NCBI RefSeq assembly: GCF_018449675.1
Contig: NZ_JAAVUZ010000003.1
Span: 310,001 to 374,000, forward strand
DNA: 64,000 nt
DNA from: Glaciihabitans sp. dw_435
GTDB taxonomy: Bacteria; Actinomycetota; Actinomycetes; Actinomycetales; Microbacteriaceae
Reading direction: 5' to 3'
This document shows, piece after piece, positions 7,556 to 16,212 of the stretch (its first letter is position 1; every line of letters starts with the position of its first letter). A program made the translations under genes and the position numbers. The notes beneath the pieces are model-generated. The model worked only from the letters and a program-made list of their open reading frames with translations. It made no database searches and was not told the origin of the DNA.

Positions 7556-9399
7556 CGATCGTCAATCCGTCTCCGTTCACCCTCGGATACGATGTCCCCG
7601 ATCCGGGCAAGGGCGACACCGCCCATCTGCGGGCCATCGCCACGTCCCGCACCACCAACGCCGGTCGTGTCGGCGACGCGATCGCGCTGATATCCACCAT
7701 CACCGGGGACCTGCCGTCACACTGGACCGGGTACGCCGCCTCAATGAATCTCAACGCGACCCAGGCACTCGTGCCGGACCTGACAGTGCTCAAGGCGTCG
7801 TACGAGAAGCACGCGGAGGCGCTCACCACCTACGCCACCGAGGTGGAACGCATTCGAGATGCGGCGGCTCCCCAGGCGGCCGCGTACACGTCCGCCTCGG
7901 ATGACATCGTGGGTTGGCGAAGTCAGCGTGACTACATCGAGGTGGGCTACCCCACTCCGCGCGAGTACACGCCCATCATCGGTGCTCCTCCCGGCCTGTA
8001 CGAGGAGGCCGACTGGGAACGCGCCGTTGCCCTCGATGGATATATCGACGAGGCGGAGGCGACGATGGCCACCGCCAAGGCCGCGCTGGAGGCGCTGGTC
8101 GCCGACCGCGCCGCAGCCGACAAGACCTGCGCCGATGCGCTCTCATCGAGCGAGGCCCGCGGACCCTTCAGCACTGTCGAATCCAGCGATGGGCTCTCCC
8201 AGAAGGAGATCCTTGACTTGTTGGACGGGATGTCTCCCACCGAGGCCACCCTGTATCTGAACAGTCATCCGGACTTGCTGAACGCCCTCGCCGACGGCAA
8301 CCCGGACAACGCGGACGCGATTGCGAAGTTGTGGACCTCGCTGGGCGCGGGCGGTACCGAGGTCGCCAAGGACCATCCCGACGTTGTCGGCAACCTCGAG
8401 GGCGCGTCGTCGTTCGACCGGGGGATCGCCAACAAGATTGTGCTCGACAGGGAACTTGCAAGCGCACAGCGCGGATTGGACTCGGCCACTACTCCCGCGG
8501 ATAAGGAGAGATTCCGAACCCGGCTGGAGACGTTGAACAACATCGTCGATTCCCTGGGAGCCGGAATGACTGCGAAGCCGCCGCGTTCCCTGCACTCGCT
8601 CGACACCAGCGGCCAGGTGCTGGCCTCCGTGGTGTACGGCGATCTCGACAACGCCGACCATGCCTCGTACAACGTTCCCGGAATGAACACGAACGTTCAT
8701 GACTCCATGACCAACTGGGGAAAAGACTCCAAGCGGTTCTACGACGAGCAGGTCAATCTCCTCATCGCCGACGGAATGGACGCGGCAGAGGCGCAGAAGC
8801 AGGTCGCCGTGGTGTCCTGGATTGGTTACGACACACCCAACCCGCTCACCGTTGGATCTCCCATTCAGGCAATCATCGGAGCTGAGAAGCTGCAGGCGTC
8901 CATCGAGGGCACTACAGCGCAGCGAGACATCCACAACCCGTCCGGAACTCTCGGAGTGGTCGCCCACTCCTATGGGTCTACGACCGCAATGGCGGCACTG
9001 TCGAAGGACATGGACGTGGACACCCTCGTGACCTACGGTTCCGCGGGAGAGATCATTGGGTCGCACCCCGAGCTGAACGACGGGTGGTATCAGACGGAAT
9101 CACCCGATGATCCGTGGGCAAAGATAGGACAGATCACCGGCGGGCGTCCTTCCCCGGCACTGGATCCGTCCTCGCAGTCGCTGGACTCCCAGTCCGGTTA
9201 TTGGGAAAACCCCTCCACGCACAAGCTGGAGTATGTGGAGAGCGCCCACACCCACTCTGGTTACATGGTCAAAGACACCGCGTCGCTGCACAACATGGCA
9301 GCAGTCACGATCGGGAAGCCAGAACTCATTTCCACCCCCGTGGGACCGGCACTCGCGCCGGGACCACTGGGTTCTTCACCCAACGATGGAGCACTGTGA
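7552..9399 (+). CDS. DUF1023 alpha/beta hydrolase with N-terminal WXG-type helical domain
   Basis: A 615-residue protein. Residues 1-110 form a helical region with W58-T-G60 in the turn between two helices, and Y94-ATEVER downstream; this is the layout of WXG100/LXG-type substrates of type VII secretion. Residues about 355-600 form a DUF1023 hydrolase: GYDTP (425-429), the nucleophile elbow AHSYGS with Ser473, and a likely catalytic His in HTHSGY (about 567-571). There is no Sec signal peptide. The start is GTG 7552, overlapping the previous stop, and the GTG of the following lipoprotein overlaps this stop. The protein probably hydrolyses an ester or lipid; export by an ESX system and toxin activity are inference, as no ESX genes are in view. 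Confidence 0.8.
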   Translation: MTIVNPSPFTLGYDVPDPGKGDTAHLRAIATSRTTNAGRVGDAIALISTITGDLPSHWTGYAASMNLNATQALVPDLTVLKASYEKHAEALTTYATEVERIRDAAAPQAAAYTSASDDIVGWRSQRDYIEVGYPTPREYTPIIGAPPGLYEEADWERAVALDGYIDEAEATMATAKAALEALVADRAAADKTCADALSSSEARGPFSTVESSDGLSQKEILDLLDGMSPTEATLYLNSHPDLLNALADGNPDNADAIAKLWTSLGAGGTEVAKDHPDVVGNLEGASSFDRGIANKIVLDRELASAQRGLDSATTPADKERFRTRLETLNNIVDSLGAGMTAKPPRSLHSLDTSGQVLASVVYGDLDNADHASYNVPGMNTNVHDSMTNWGKDSKRFYDEQVNLLIADGMDAAEAQKQVAVVSWIGYDTPNPLTVGSPIQAIIGAEKLQASIEGTTAQRDIHNPSGTLGVVAHSYGSTTAMAALSKDMDVDTLVTYGSAGEIIGSHPELNDGWYQTESPDDPWAKIGQITGGRPSPALDPSSQSLDSQSGYWENPSTHKLEYVESAHTHSGYMVKDTASLHNMAAVTIGKPELISTPVGPALAPGPLGSSPNDGAL

Positions 9400-9932
9400 T
9401 TCGCATATCGCCCCGGTCCGCCATGGTGGCGCTAGCCCTCACCCTGGTGTCGGCCGTCGCGGGGTGCGCGACCTCGTCGTCCCCCCGTCCATCCGGAAGC
9501 GTCACTCAGGAGACCGCAATGGCAGATCCAGCACAGGTCCGCACGGACCTTTATTCTCAGCTCGACAAAGCACAGGAGCTCATCGGCGGCACGTGGGACA
9601 ACGCGGACGACCCGAGTCCCACGGATTGCACCGTCGGATCCACCACCGGTGTGACGTTCACTGGCACCCGCCGGTCGAACGACACGGTGCCCGAAGAGAC
9701 CCGGGCGAAGGTCGCCGCCCTCTGGGAAAGCATGGGGTTCACCACGGAAACCAAAGACGACGTTGCGCCCTACCGCCTGATCATCGCCACGTCGAAAGTC
9801 GATCCCGAAAATACTCTGACCTTCGGGCTCGCTGACAAGGCGATGTACCTCGAGGGCCAGGGCGCGTGCGGCGATGGAGATCTCAGCGAATGGGTCGATA
9901 TCGTCAACAAGGAACTCGCGGCGAAGGACTAG
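9396..9932 (+). CDS. Lipoprotein A of a tandem pair
   Basis: A 178-residue protein with a lipoprotein signal peptide: a basic start, a hydrophobic stretch, and the lipobox VAGC with Cys24 as the lipidated residue. A Ser/Pro/Thr-rich tether follows, then a globular domain of about 140 residues with two further cysteines that may pair. The domain is not one I recognise. The GTG start (9396) overlaps the stop of the DUF1023 gene (GTGA), so production is coupled to it. About 80% identical to the next gene over the globular domain. Its position would suit a surface-anchored immunity or partner protein for the hydrolase; that is inference. Confidence 0.8.
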   Translation: MIRISPRSAMVALALTLVSAVAGCATSSSPRPSGSVTQETAMADPAQVRTDLYSQLDKAQELIGGTWDNADDPSPTDCTVGSTTGVTFTGTRRSNDTVPEETRAKVAALWESMGFTTETKDDVAPYRLIIATSKVDPENTLTFGLADKAMYLEGQGACGDGDLSEWVDIVNKELAAKD

Positions 9933-9993
9933 TCCTCGCCCTAGCCCGACGCCGTCAGCTGCCGGCTCATATCCAGCAACGATGGAGTCAGAC

Positions 9994-10524
9994 ATGCGCC
10001 GCACCGCGATCCCGATCGCCGGAGTTGCGACAGTGATCAGTCTGCTTGTCGTTCTCGCGGGCTGCGCTGCGCAGCCGACCACCTCGTCGAGCAACTCACA
10101 GGAGACCGCAATCGCGGATCCCGCTCAGGTCCGAACCGACCTCTACAAACAGCTCGACAAGGCTCAGGCTCTCCTGGGCGGCGCGTGGGACAACGCGGAT
10201 GACCCGAGTCCGATGGAATGCACGGCCGGCTCCAGCTCCGGCGTCACGTTTACGGGAAACCGTGGGTCGAACGACGTCGTCGCCGAAGAGATGCGTGCAC
10301 AGGTTGCTTCCCTCTGGGAAGGAATGGGGTTCACCACCAGGATGAAAGACGATGTCGCCCCCTACCGGCTGGTCATCGCCACGTCCCCGTCGGATCCGGA
10401 AAACACCCTGACGTTCGGCCTCTCCGACAACGCAATGTACCTCGAGGGTCAGGGAGCGTGCGGCGCCGGAGACATCAGCGAATGGGTCGATATCGTCAAC
10501 AAGGAACTCGCCGCCAAGGACTAA
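9994..10524 (+). CDS. Lipoprotein B of a tandem pair
   Basis: A 176-residue paralogue of the preceding lipoprotein, with lipobox LAGC (Cys24) and the same globular domain. Both copies share QETA.ADPAQVRTDLY, the run DNADDPSP, and the ending SEWVDIVNKELAAKD. Signal peptides and tethers differ much more than the globular domain, as in an old tandem duplication with selection on the domain. ATG 9994 is used; an in-frame ATG at 9982 would add four residues. The gap to copy A is 61 bp with no obvious terminator, so the two are probably one operon. Confidence 0.8.
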   Translation: MRRTAIPIAGVATVISLLVVLAGCAAQPTTSSSNSQETAIADPAQVRTDLYKQLDKAQALLGGAWDNADDPSPMECTAGSSSGVTFTGNRGSNDVVAEEMRAQVASLWEGMGFTTRMKDDVAPYRLVIATSPSDPENTLTFGLSDNAMYLEGQGACGAGDISEWVDIVNKELAAKD

Positions 10525-10527
10525 AGT
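10522..10527 (+). promoter_or_regulatory. -10 box TAAAGT overlapping the upstream stop codon
   Basis: TAAAGT is followed by six bases and the ATG at 10534. The box contains the TAA stop of lipoprotein B, so the downstream gene can have its own leaderless promoter even though it is only 9 bp away. Confidence 0.45.
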
Positions 10528-10533
10528 CGTGCC

Positions 10534-11088
10534 ATGAGTTTCCAGGCGTACCTCGACACCATCAAGGAAAAGACCGGCCTCGGACCGGGTGACTTTCGCG
10601 CCATCGCGGCCGAAAAGGGACTCCTCGCCGACGACGTAAAGCCGGCACAGATCGTCGCCTGGCTCGCCGACGACTACGGCCTCGGACGCGGCCACGCGAT
10701 GGCGCTCGTGGCGACGTTCCGTGAGAGCCGCGCCGGTGGGCGCGACCCCGTTGATGTGGTCGATAAGCAGTTCACCGGCGCGAAAGCCCACTGGCGCGCG
10801 ACGTACGACGACCTGCTCCTCAAACTCGCCGAGAACGGCCACGTCGACATTGCGCCCACGAACACCTACATCAGCCTGCTCAAGGGCACCGCGAAGTTCG
10901 CGATTGTTGCCGTCACCGCCGACCGCCTCGACATCGGTATCAAGCTCAAGGGCGTCGAACCGATCGAGCGGTTCGAGGCATCCGGACCATGGAACTCCAT
11001 GGTTACCCACCGCGTGCGAATCAGTGATCCCACACAGATCGACGCCGACGTCCTCGACTGGCTGCGCCGCGCCTACGACGCGGCATAG
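10534..11088 (+). CDS. DUF4287/DUF5655 domain protein
   Basis: A 184-residue protein. The N-terminal 70 residues match the DUF4287 pattern (SFQAYLDTIKEKTG..., AWLADDYGLGRGHAMALV), and the rest resembles DUF5655, a small domain with the LKGTAKFAIVAVTADRLDIGIKLKG pattern split over its beta strands. Both are common together in actinobacteria and have no established biochemistry. The start is set by TAAAGT-N6-ATG. It is probably transcribed separately from the lipoprotein operon despite the close spacing. Convergent with the next gene. Confidence 0.75.
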   Translation: MSFQAYLDTIKEKTGLGPGDFRAIAAEKGLLADDVKPAQIVAWLADDYGLGRGHAMALVATFRESRAGGRDPVDVVDKQFTGAKAHWRATYDDLLLKLAENGHVDIAPTNTYISLLKGTAKFAIVAVTADRLDIGIKLKGVEPIERFEASGPWNSMVTHRVRISDPTQIDADVLDWLRRAYDAA

Positions 11089-11101
11089 CCACAGGGGCTG
11101 G

Positions 11102-11572
11102 TCAGCCCTTCGACATGGGCGTCTCGTCCGCCACGCTGGTGAAGTTGATGAGAGCGCTGGTGCCATCGAGGTCTTCCAACTGCTTCGCCACGGCTGCCTC
11201 GGCGACGTCGTCCGCCAGATTCGCGATGACCCAGGTCGATCCAAGAGCGTCGGTCAGGTTCGCCAGCTCAGCGGGGTGATCGGCTACCGGCAGGCGGAGG
11301 GAGACCAGGATGGTGCCCGCGATCGCGTCGACCGGAACATCCTGCGTCAGGTTCTTGATTACCTCATCGAAGAGCTCGGTCGAGTCCACGCGCTCAAGCC
11401 CCACGGTCTCGGGCGGGGTGTCGGCAATTTCGAGCGAGCCACCGGGCATGCGCTCCAGCAGGGCCGCGCCCTCAAGTGTCAGCAGTGCAACCGAATGCAG
11501 GTGCAGGATGCGCTCAAAGGCCGCACGCGCGGACGGTTCGTCGTTATATCCGAGGAGTGCGAGAGTCGCCAA
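11102..11572 (-). CDS. Hypothetical protein, 156 residues, TTG start
   Basis: An acidic soluble protein of alternating helices and strands with no recognised motif, signal peptide or membrane segment. TTG 11572 is the first possible start after an in-frame TAA five codons upstream, and AAGGA lies at reasonable spacing before it. The upstream minus strand carries TATAGA as a possible -10 box. The two halves (about 1-70 and 90-156) look like separate alpha/beta modules, but I do not recognise the family. The use of TTG may limit its expression. Confidence 0.65.
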   Translation of the reverse strand: MATLALLGYNDEPSARAAFERILHLHSVALLTLEGAALLERMPGGSLEIADTPPETVGLERVDSTELFDEVIKNLTQDVPVDAIAGTILVSLRLPVADHPAELANLTDALGSTWVIANLADDVAEAAVAKQLEDLDGTSALINFTSVADETPMSKG

Positions 11573-11657
11573 TGGAGTAGTCCTTTATCTATAAGGCGGA
11601 TGACTCCGTCGAGCGTAGCGCTCGCCACCGACCCACATCGGGGGTTGCACACGCGCG

Positions 11658-13307
11658 TCATACTCCGGTTGAGGCCACCGGTCGGGGGATACGAACCTCG
11701 ATGACGGTGCCGACTCCCAGCTCGCTGCTGACGGAGGCGGTGCCGCGGTGCGCCTCGACCACGGTTTTCACGATCGACAGGCCGAGCCCCGTGCCCGGGA
11801 TCTCGTCGTCCCGCACCGAGGGCGCGCGGTAGAACCTCTCGAAAATGTGGGGCTGGTCCGCCTCCGCAATGCCGATTCCCGTGTCGGTGATGCGGATGAC
11901 AACGTCCTGTCCCTCGATACCGCCCGTGGCCGATACCGTCCCGCCCGATCGGCTGAACTTCACGGCGTTGGACAGCACCTTGTCGAACGCCGACGCCAAC
12001 AGGTCTGCATCGCCCTCGACATGGAGCTCGGGCAGTGCGGGATCAATGATGCGGATGCCCCGGGCCGCAGCCCCCGCACGGACGGCGTCGAGCGCGGTGC
12101 GGACTGTAGCGCCCAGGTCAACCCGGATGCGGAGGGACAACGCCTGTTCGCCGGCGGACATCAGCAGGTCCGTGATGAGCGCCAGCAGTCGCTGGCTGTT
12201 GCGTTGCACAACGGCAAATTCGCGATCGACCCCGAGGCCGGTGAGGTCAAGCTCGTCTTCGATGAGTTCGAGATAGCCGATCATCGATGTCAGCGGGGTG
12301 CGCAGTTCGTGGCTGATCGTGGTGAGGAACTGGTCCCGGGCTCGAATGGCCTCGGCCAACGACGTCACGTCGCTGCTGGCGACCACCGTCCCGATAATCT
12401 CGCCGGACGCTCGCCGCACGAATCGGGACGTCACCAGCATCGCCCGCTGGTCGGCAGCCTCGCCAATCCAGTACAGGTGGCGGGTGGTCAGTTCACCGCG
12501 GGCGGCGCGCGCGACGGTCTGGTCTTCCCGCGGCACCGGGGTGACCCGGTCGGCCTCGAACACCATCGACCACGGGGCGAGGTTCGTGAGCGAGGGGCTT
12601 CCGCCAGTTCCCGCGGCCGACTGCGCCGCCGCATTGCTGATGAGGATCTCACCCTGGGTGTTGTAGTAGGTAATTCCCGCGTCGACGGTGTCGACCACGG
12701 CGAGTGTGGTCGCGGTGGTGTCGAGGCCCTGCGCCTCCGAGATGCGCAGCAGCTCGTTCGACACCGTCAGGGCCGTGCGATCCCTGCGTTGCTGGCGCGC
12801 GGCCGCGAACACGGCAAGGGCAACGACGTTGAGAATGGCCGGAAGCAGCGTGGCGTTGCCCCAGTCAGTCGGGCTGTCGGGCCATCCGCCCCCCACAATG
12901 AACGGAAACAGCGCCACAAAAAAGGGACTGACGAGACCGAGAAACAGCGCCCACACCCCGAAGGAATACGACAGCCACAGCATGGGAATCAGCACGAGCA
13001 CCGACAGCCCCGGCTGTTCGCCGGTGAGCGCGCCGCGCAGGAACGTGATGACGAGGATGTCCGCAACGGCAACGAGGATCAACCAGTTGTGATTGACGCG
13101 CCACCCGACCATGAGCGCGATCACCGAGACGGCGAGCAACACGACGGCGGCGACGAACGCGTCGCTCACGGCCCTGGCCGAGCTTGTTGCGGTCGCGATG
13201 GTGATGACGATGGCAATGCTGCCGATCATCGGCACCTGCACGTACAACAAGAGGCTCGCACGATGCGCGACCCAGAACTTGCTCACGTGCGGGGTTGCTG
13301 GTGACAC
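11658..13307 (-). CDS. Membrane sensor histidine kinase (short-linker paralogue)
   Basis: A 549-residue kinase. Residues 20-170 hold about six membrane helices; 181-194 form a 14-residue linker unit (TVSNELLRISEAQG); 200-320 are a PAS-like domain starting LAVVDTVDAGITYY; the H box is ISHELRTP with His333; and the ATPase has N, G1 (DTGIGI) and G2 (GTGLGLS) boxes. It autophosphorylates and passes phosphate to a response regulator, but none is encoded nearby. The GTG at 13307 is chosen because GAGGAG lies six bases upstream. It is a clear paralogue of the kinase at 40.6-43.3 kb, which carries 24 copies of the linker unit. The signal is unknown. Confidence 0.88.
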   Translation of the reverse strand: MSPATPHVSKFWVAHRASLLLYVQVPMIGSIAIVITIATATSSARAVSDAFVAAVVLLAVSVIALMVGWRVNHNWLILVAVADILVITFLRGALTGEQPGLSVLVLIPMLWLSYSFGVWALFLGLVSPFFVALFPFIVGGGWPDSPTDWGNATLLPAILNVVALAVFAAARQQRRDRTALTVSNELLRISEAQGLDTTATTLAVVDTVDAGITYYNTQGEILISNAAAQSAAGTGGSPSLTNLAPWSMVFEADRVTPVPREDQTVARAARGELTTRHLYWIGEAADQRAMLVTSRFVRRASGEIIGTVVASSDVTSLAEAIRARDQFLTTISHELRTPLTSMIGYLELIEDELDLTGLGVDREFAVVQRNSQRLLALITDLLMSAGEQALSLRIRVDLGATVRTALDAVRAGAAARGIRIIDPALPELHVEGDADLLASAFDKVLSNAVKFSRSGGTVSATGGIEGQDVVIRITDTGIGIAEADQPHIFERFYRAPSVRDDEIPGTGLGLSIVKTVVEAHRGTASVSSELGVGTVIEVRIPRPVASTGV

Positions 13308-13352
13308 GCGGCGCTCCTCATTCGGTCGCAACCAAGTCCCAGTACACACTGA

Positions 13353-13372
13353 TTGGTACTACAGGGTACCAA
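13353..13372. promoter_or_regulatory. Inverted repeat TTGGTAC-N6-GTACCAA upstream of the kinase gene
   Basis: Perfect 7-bp arms (13353-13359 and 13366-13372) lie 46 bp upstream of the kinase start, in the 101-bp gap after the SDR gene. The size and symmetry suit a dimeric regulator site. The gap implies the kinase can have its own promoter. Confidence 0.4.
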
Positions 13373-13408
13373 CGGCCCAAGCGCGACCGGCGCTGCCGAT
13401 CCCGCGAA

Positions 13409-14293
13409 CTACCGCGGCGGCAGGGGGAACACGACGCCCGTCAGTTCGCTGGCGCTGTCCCACAGGCGGCTGGCAACCTTGTCGTCGCGGGATGCGGAGG
13501 TGGATGCCACGCGGCGCGGGTGCCCGCGAAGCCCTCCGAGCCCGCCCGGCCCGTAGTACGCCCCACCCACCACGTCGGGAGCTGTCGCCGCGTAGAGAAC
13601 CGACAACGCCCCCACCTCACTACTCTGCGCGGTCAGCCTGATGGCAGCCGTGACAACGGGGTTGGTGCCGGAGGCCATGTGGGTATGCAACTGGGTAAAC
13701 GAGTACCCGGGGTGGGCTGCCACCGACAGCACGGGGGAGCCCGCCGCCACCAGGCGCCTGTCGAGCTCGTAGGCGAACATTACGTCCGCGAGCTTGGACT
13801 GGCCGTAGGCGCCCCACGGCCGGTACCGGCGGCGTCGCCAGTTGAGGTCGTCGAGATCGATGTGTCCGGCCCGGTGAGCAACGGATCCGAGGGCTACGAC
13901 GCGCTGACGAATGCGGGGCAGCAACAGACCCGTCAGCGCAAAGGGGCCAAGGAAGTTGGTACCCAGCTGCAGTTCGAATCCATCGACGGTCGTTGCTTGC
14001 GGCGTTGCCATCACCCCGGCGTTGTTGATGAGCACGTCGATGTCACCGGTGCCGTCAGCGAAGGCGCGGATGGACGCCAGGTCGGCCAGGTCGAGGAGGC
14101 GAACGCTGACGTCTCCGGTCATCGCGGCGGCGACGTCCTGTCCCTTGCGGATGTCACGGCAGGCGAGAATCACTGTGGCGCCGTGGGCCGCGAGCTCGCG
14201 TGCGGCGATCTGGCCGAGCCCGCTGCTGGCTCCGGTGACGACGATCACGCGCCCGCGCTGGTCGGGAATGTCTGCTGCGGTCCAGTCGGTCAC
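13409..14293 (-). CDS. Short-chain dehydrogenase/reductase (retinol dehydrogenase-like)
   Basis: A 294-residue classical SDR: TGASSGLG cofactor loop (about 20-27), NNAGV after strand 4, and the active-site YGQSK with catalytic Tyr and Lys. The arrangement CRDIRKG after beta 2 suggests NADP preference. Length and the WGAYGQSKLADVMFAYELDRRL stretch (read in parts) resemble actinobacterial retinol-dehydrogenase-like SDRs, whose true substrates are mostly unknown. The GTG start at 14293 has only a weak GAGAGG signal. Divergent from poxB across 134 bp. Confidence 0.82.
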   Translation of the reverse strand: MTDWTAADIPDQRGRVIVVTGASSGLGQIAARELAAHGATVILACRDIRKGQDVAAAMTGDVSVRLLDLADLASIRAFADGTGDIDVLINNAGVMATPQATTVDGFELQLGTNFLGPFALTGLLLPRIRQRVVALGSVAHRAGHIDLDDLNWRRRRYRPWGAYGQSKLADVMFAYELDRRLVAAGSPVLSVAAHPGYSFTQLHTHMASGTNPVVTAAIRLTAQSSEVGALSVLYAATAPDVVGGAYYGPGGLGGLRGHPRRVASTSASRDDKVASRLWDSASELTGVVFPLPPR

Positions 14294-14427
14294 GGACGGG
14301 TCATCCTCTCGGCGCTCTTCTCACAAAGCTGAGTGCGTGGTGCAAAGTTTATGAGGATCCGCGCAATGAAACCGATCACGGCTCGCCTTTCGTATCGCTC
14401 TGCGTCGCGAGGAGGTTTACTGAAGTC

Positions 14428-16182
14428 ATGGCAAAGACCGTTGCAGACCAGCTCATCGCCCAACTCATCGAAGCGGGAGTACGCCGCATCTACGGGATCG
14501 TCGGCGACAGCCTCAATCCCATCGTCGACTCGGTGCGCCGCTCGGGCGGGTCGGCCAAGGGCGGGATCGACTGGATCCACGTGCGCAACGAGGAAGCCGC
14601 CGCCTTCGCCGCCAGCGGGGAAGCCCAGCTGACCGGCGAGCTCGCCGTGTGCGCGGGCTCGTGCGGACCGGGAAACCTCCACCTCATCAACGGGTTGTAC
14701 GACGCACACCGCTCCGGTGCGCCGGTGCTCGCCATCGCCAGCCACATCCCCAGCAAGGAGATCGGCAGCAGCTACTTCCAGGAGACGCACCCCGACCGTC
14801 TCTTCGTCGAGTGCTCGAACTACGCGGAGCTGATCTCGACCCCCGTGCAGGCCCCGCGCGTGATCAATTCCGCCATGCGCCACGCGCTCGGCCTTGGCGG
14901 GGTCGCGGTCATCACCATCCCGGGCGACATTGCCGAGCTCGACGCCGTCGGCGAAACTCCCGCGTTCGTCGTGCCATCGCGGGCGACGCTGGTGCCGGAT
15001 GCCTCGGACCTCACGTCCCTCGCCGAGGCGATCAATGCCGCGAAGACCGTCGCGATTTTCGCGGGTGCGGGGGTCGAGGGTGCCCACGACGAGGTCATCG
15101 CCTTCGCGGACCTCATTGCCGCTCCCGTCGGACACTCTCTGCGGGGCAAGCAGTGGATCCAGTACGACAACCCATTCGACGTGGGAATGACTGGGCTCCT
15201 CGGATACGGCGCCGCGCACGCGGGCATCCACGATGCCGATCTGCTCATCCTGCTCGGCACCGACTTCCCCTACGAGCAGTTCCTTCCGGAGGACGACAAG
15301 GTCGTTATCGCGCAGGTCGATTCCGACGCATCCCACCTGGGTCGCCGCGCCAATGTCGCTCACCCGATCCACGGCGACGTGCTGCCGACGCTGGCGGCGC
15401 TGACCTCTCTCGTCGAGCGCAAGACGAACCGGCACTTCCTCGAGAAGACGCTCAAGCACCACGAACACCTGCTCACTTCTGTCGTTGGCACGTACACGGA
15501 CGTCGACAGGATGACGCCGATCCACCCCGAGTTCGCCGCGACTGTCCTCGACGAGGCGCTGGCGGACGACGCGATCGTCACTGCCGACACCGGCATGAGC
15601 AACGTCTGGCAGGCCCGGTACATCACGCCCAACGGTCGCCGCCGACTGATCGGCTCCTACCTTCACGGGTCGATGGCCAACGCCATGCCGCACGCCGTGG
15701 GAGCCCAGATCGCCTATCCGGGACGCCAGGTCGTCTCGATGTCGGGCGACGGTGGGCTCTCCATGCTCATGGGTGAGCTCGTCACCATCGCCGCCTACAA
15801 GCTTCCGGTCAAGATCGTGGTGTTCAACAACTCCACCCTGGGACTCGTGAAGCTCGAGATGTTCGTCGGCGGGATTCCGGACTTTGGAGTGGATGTCCCG
15901 ATGGTCGACTATGCCGCCGTCGCCAACGCCCTCGGCATCTTCGGGCAGCGCGTCGAGGATCCCCGCGAGCTCGCGGGTGCGCTCTCGTCCGCTTTCGCAC
16001 ACGAGGGTCCCGCGCTCGTGGACATCGTCACCGACCCCAACGCGCTCTCGCTTCCCGCGTCCATCACGGCCGAGCAGGTGAAGGGCTTCGCGCTCGGTGT
16101 CTCCAAGCTCGTGCTCAACGGTGGAGTGGGCGAGGCAGTGCAGATGCTGCGGTCCAACATCCGCCACGTGCCCGGACTGTAG
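14428..16182 (+). CDS. poxB: Pyruvate dehydrogenase (quinone), PoxB type
   Basis: A 584-residue thiamine-diphosphate enzyme of the pyruvate oxidase family. YGIVGDSLNPIVD at the N-terminus and RNEEAAAFAA (the catalytic Glu region) belong to the Pyr domain; the PP domain has the GDGG...NN metal/ThDP motif (SGDGGLSML to VVFNNSTLG). PoxB oxidises pyruvate to acetate and CO2 at the membrane, passing electrons to quinone through FAD. Length matches E. coli PoxB (572). GGAGG lies 12 bases before the ATG, slightly long spacing. Transcribed alone; the divergent SDR shares its upstream region. Other ThDP enzymes are possible but less likely. Confidence 0.88.
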   Translation: MAKTVADQLIAQLIEAGVRRIYGIVGDSLNPIVDSVRRSGGSAKGGIDWIHVRNEEAAAFAASGEAQLTGELAVCAGSCGPGNLHLINGLYDAHRSGAPVLAIASHIPSKEIGSSYFQETHPDRLFVECSNYAELISTPVQAPRVINSAMRHALGLGGVAVITIPGDIAELDAVGETPAFVVPSRATLVPDASDLTSLAEAINAAKTVAIFAGAGVEGAHDEVIAFADLIAAPVGHSLRGKQWIQYDNPFDVGMTGLLGYGAAHAGIHDADLLILLGTDFPYEQFLPEDDKVVIAQVDSDASHLGRRANVAHPIHGDVLPTLAALTSLVERKTNRHFLEKTLKHHEHLLTSVVGTYTDVDRMTPIHPEFAATVLDEALADDAIVTADTGMSNVWQARYITPNGRRRLIGSYLHGSMANAMPHAVGAQIAYPGRQVVSMSGDGGLSMLMGELVTIAAYKLPVKIVVFNNSTLGLVKLEMFVGGIPDFGVDVPMVDYAAVANALGIFGQRVEDPRELAGALSSAFAHEGPALVDIVTDPNALSLPASITAEQVKGFALGVSKLVLNGGVGEAVQMLRSNIRHVPGL

Positions 16183-16212
16183 CGACGGCGCACGCGCCCG
16201 CATCCTTCGCGG

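Noticed and set aside
10640-10830. DUF4287 gene as part of the lipoprotein operon and effector system
   Set aside because: It is close, but has its own leaderless promoter box and a family found in many unrelated contexts.
13971-13980. TTCGAATC, a T-loop-like sequence, as part of a tRNA
   Set aside because: It lies inside the SDR coding sequence and no acceptor, D or anticodon arms can be formed around it.
14290-16203. 637-codon minus-strand frame opposite poxB
   Set aside because: Antisense shadow of a well-supported gene; composition is Arg/Asp/Val-rich and motif-free.
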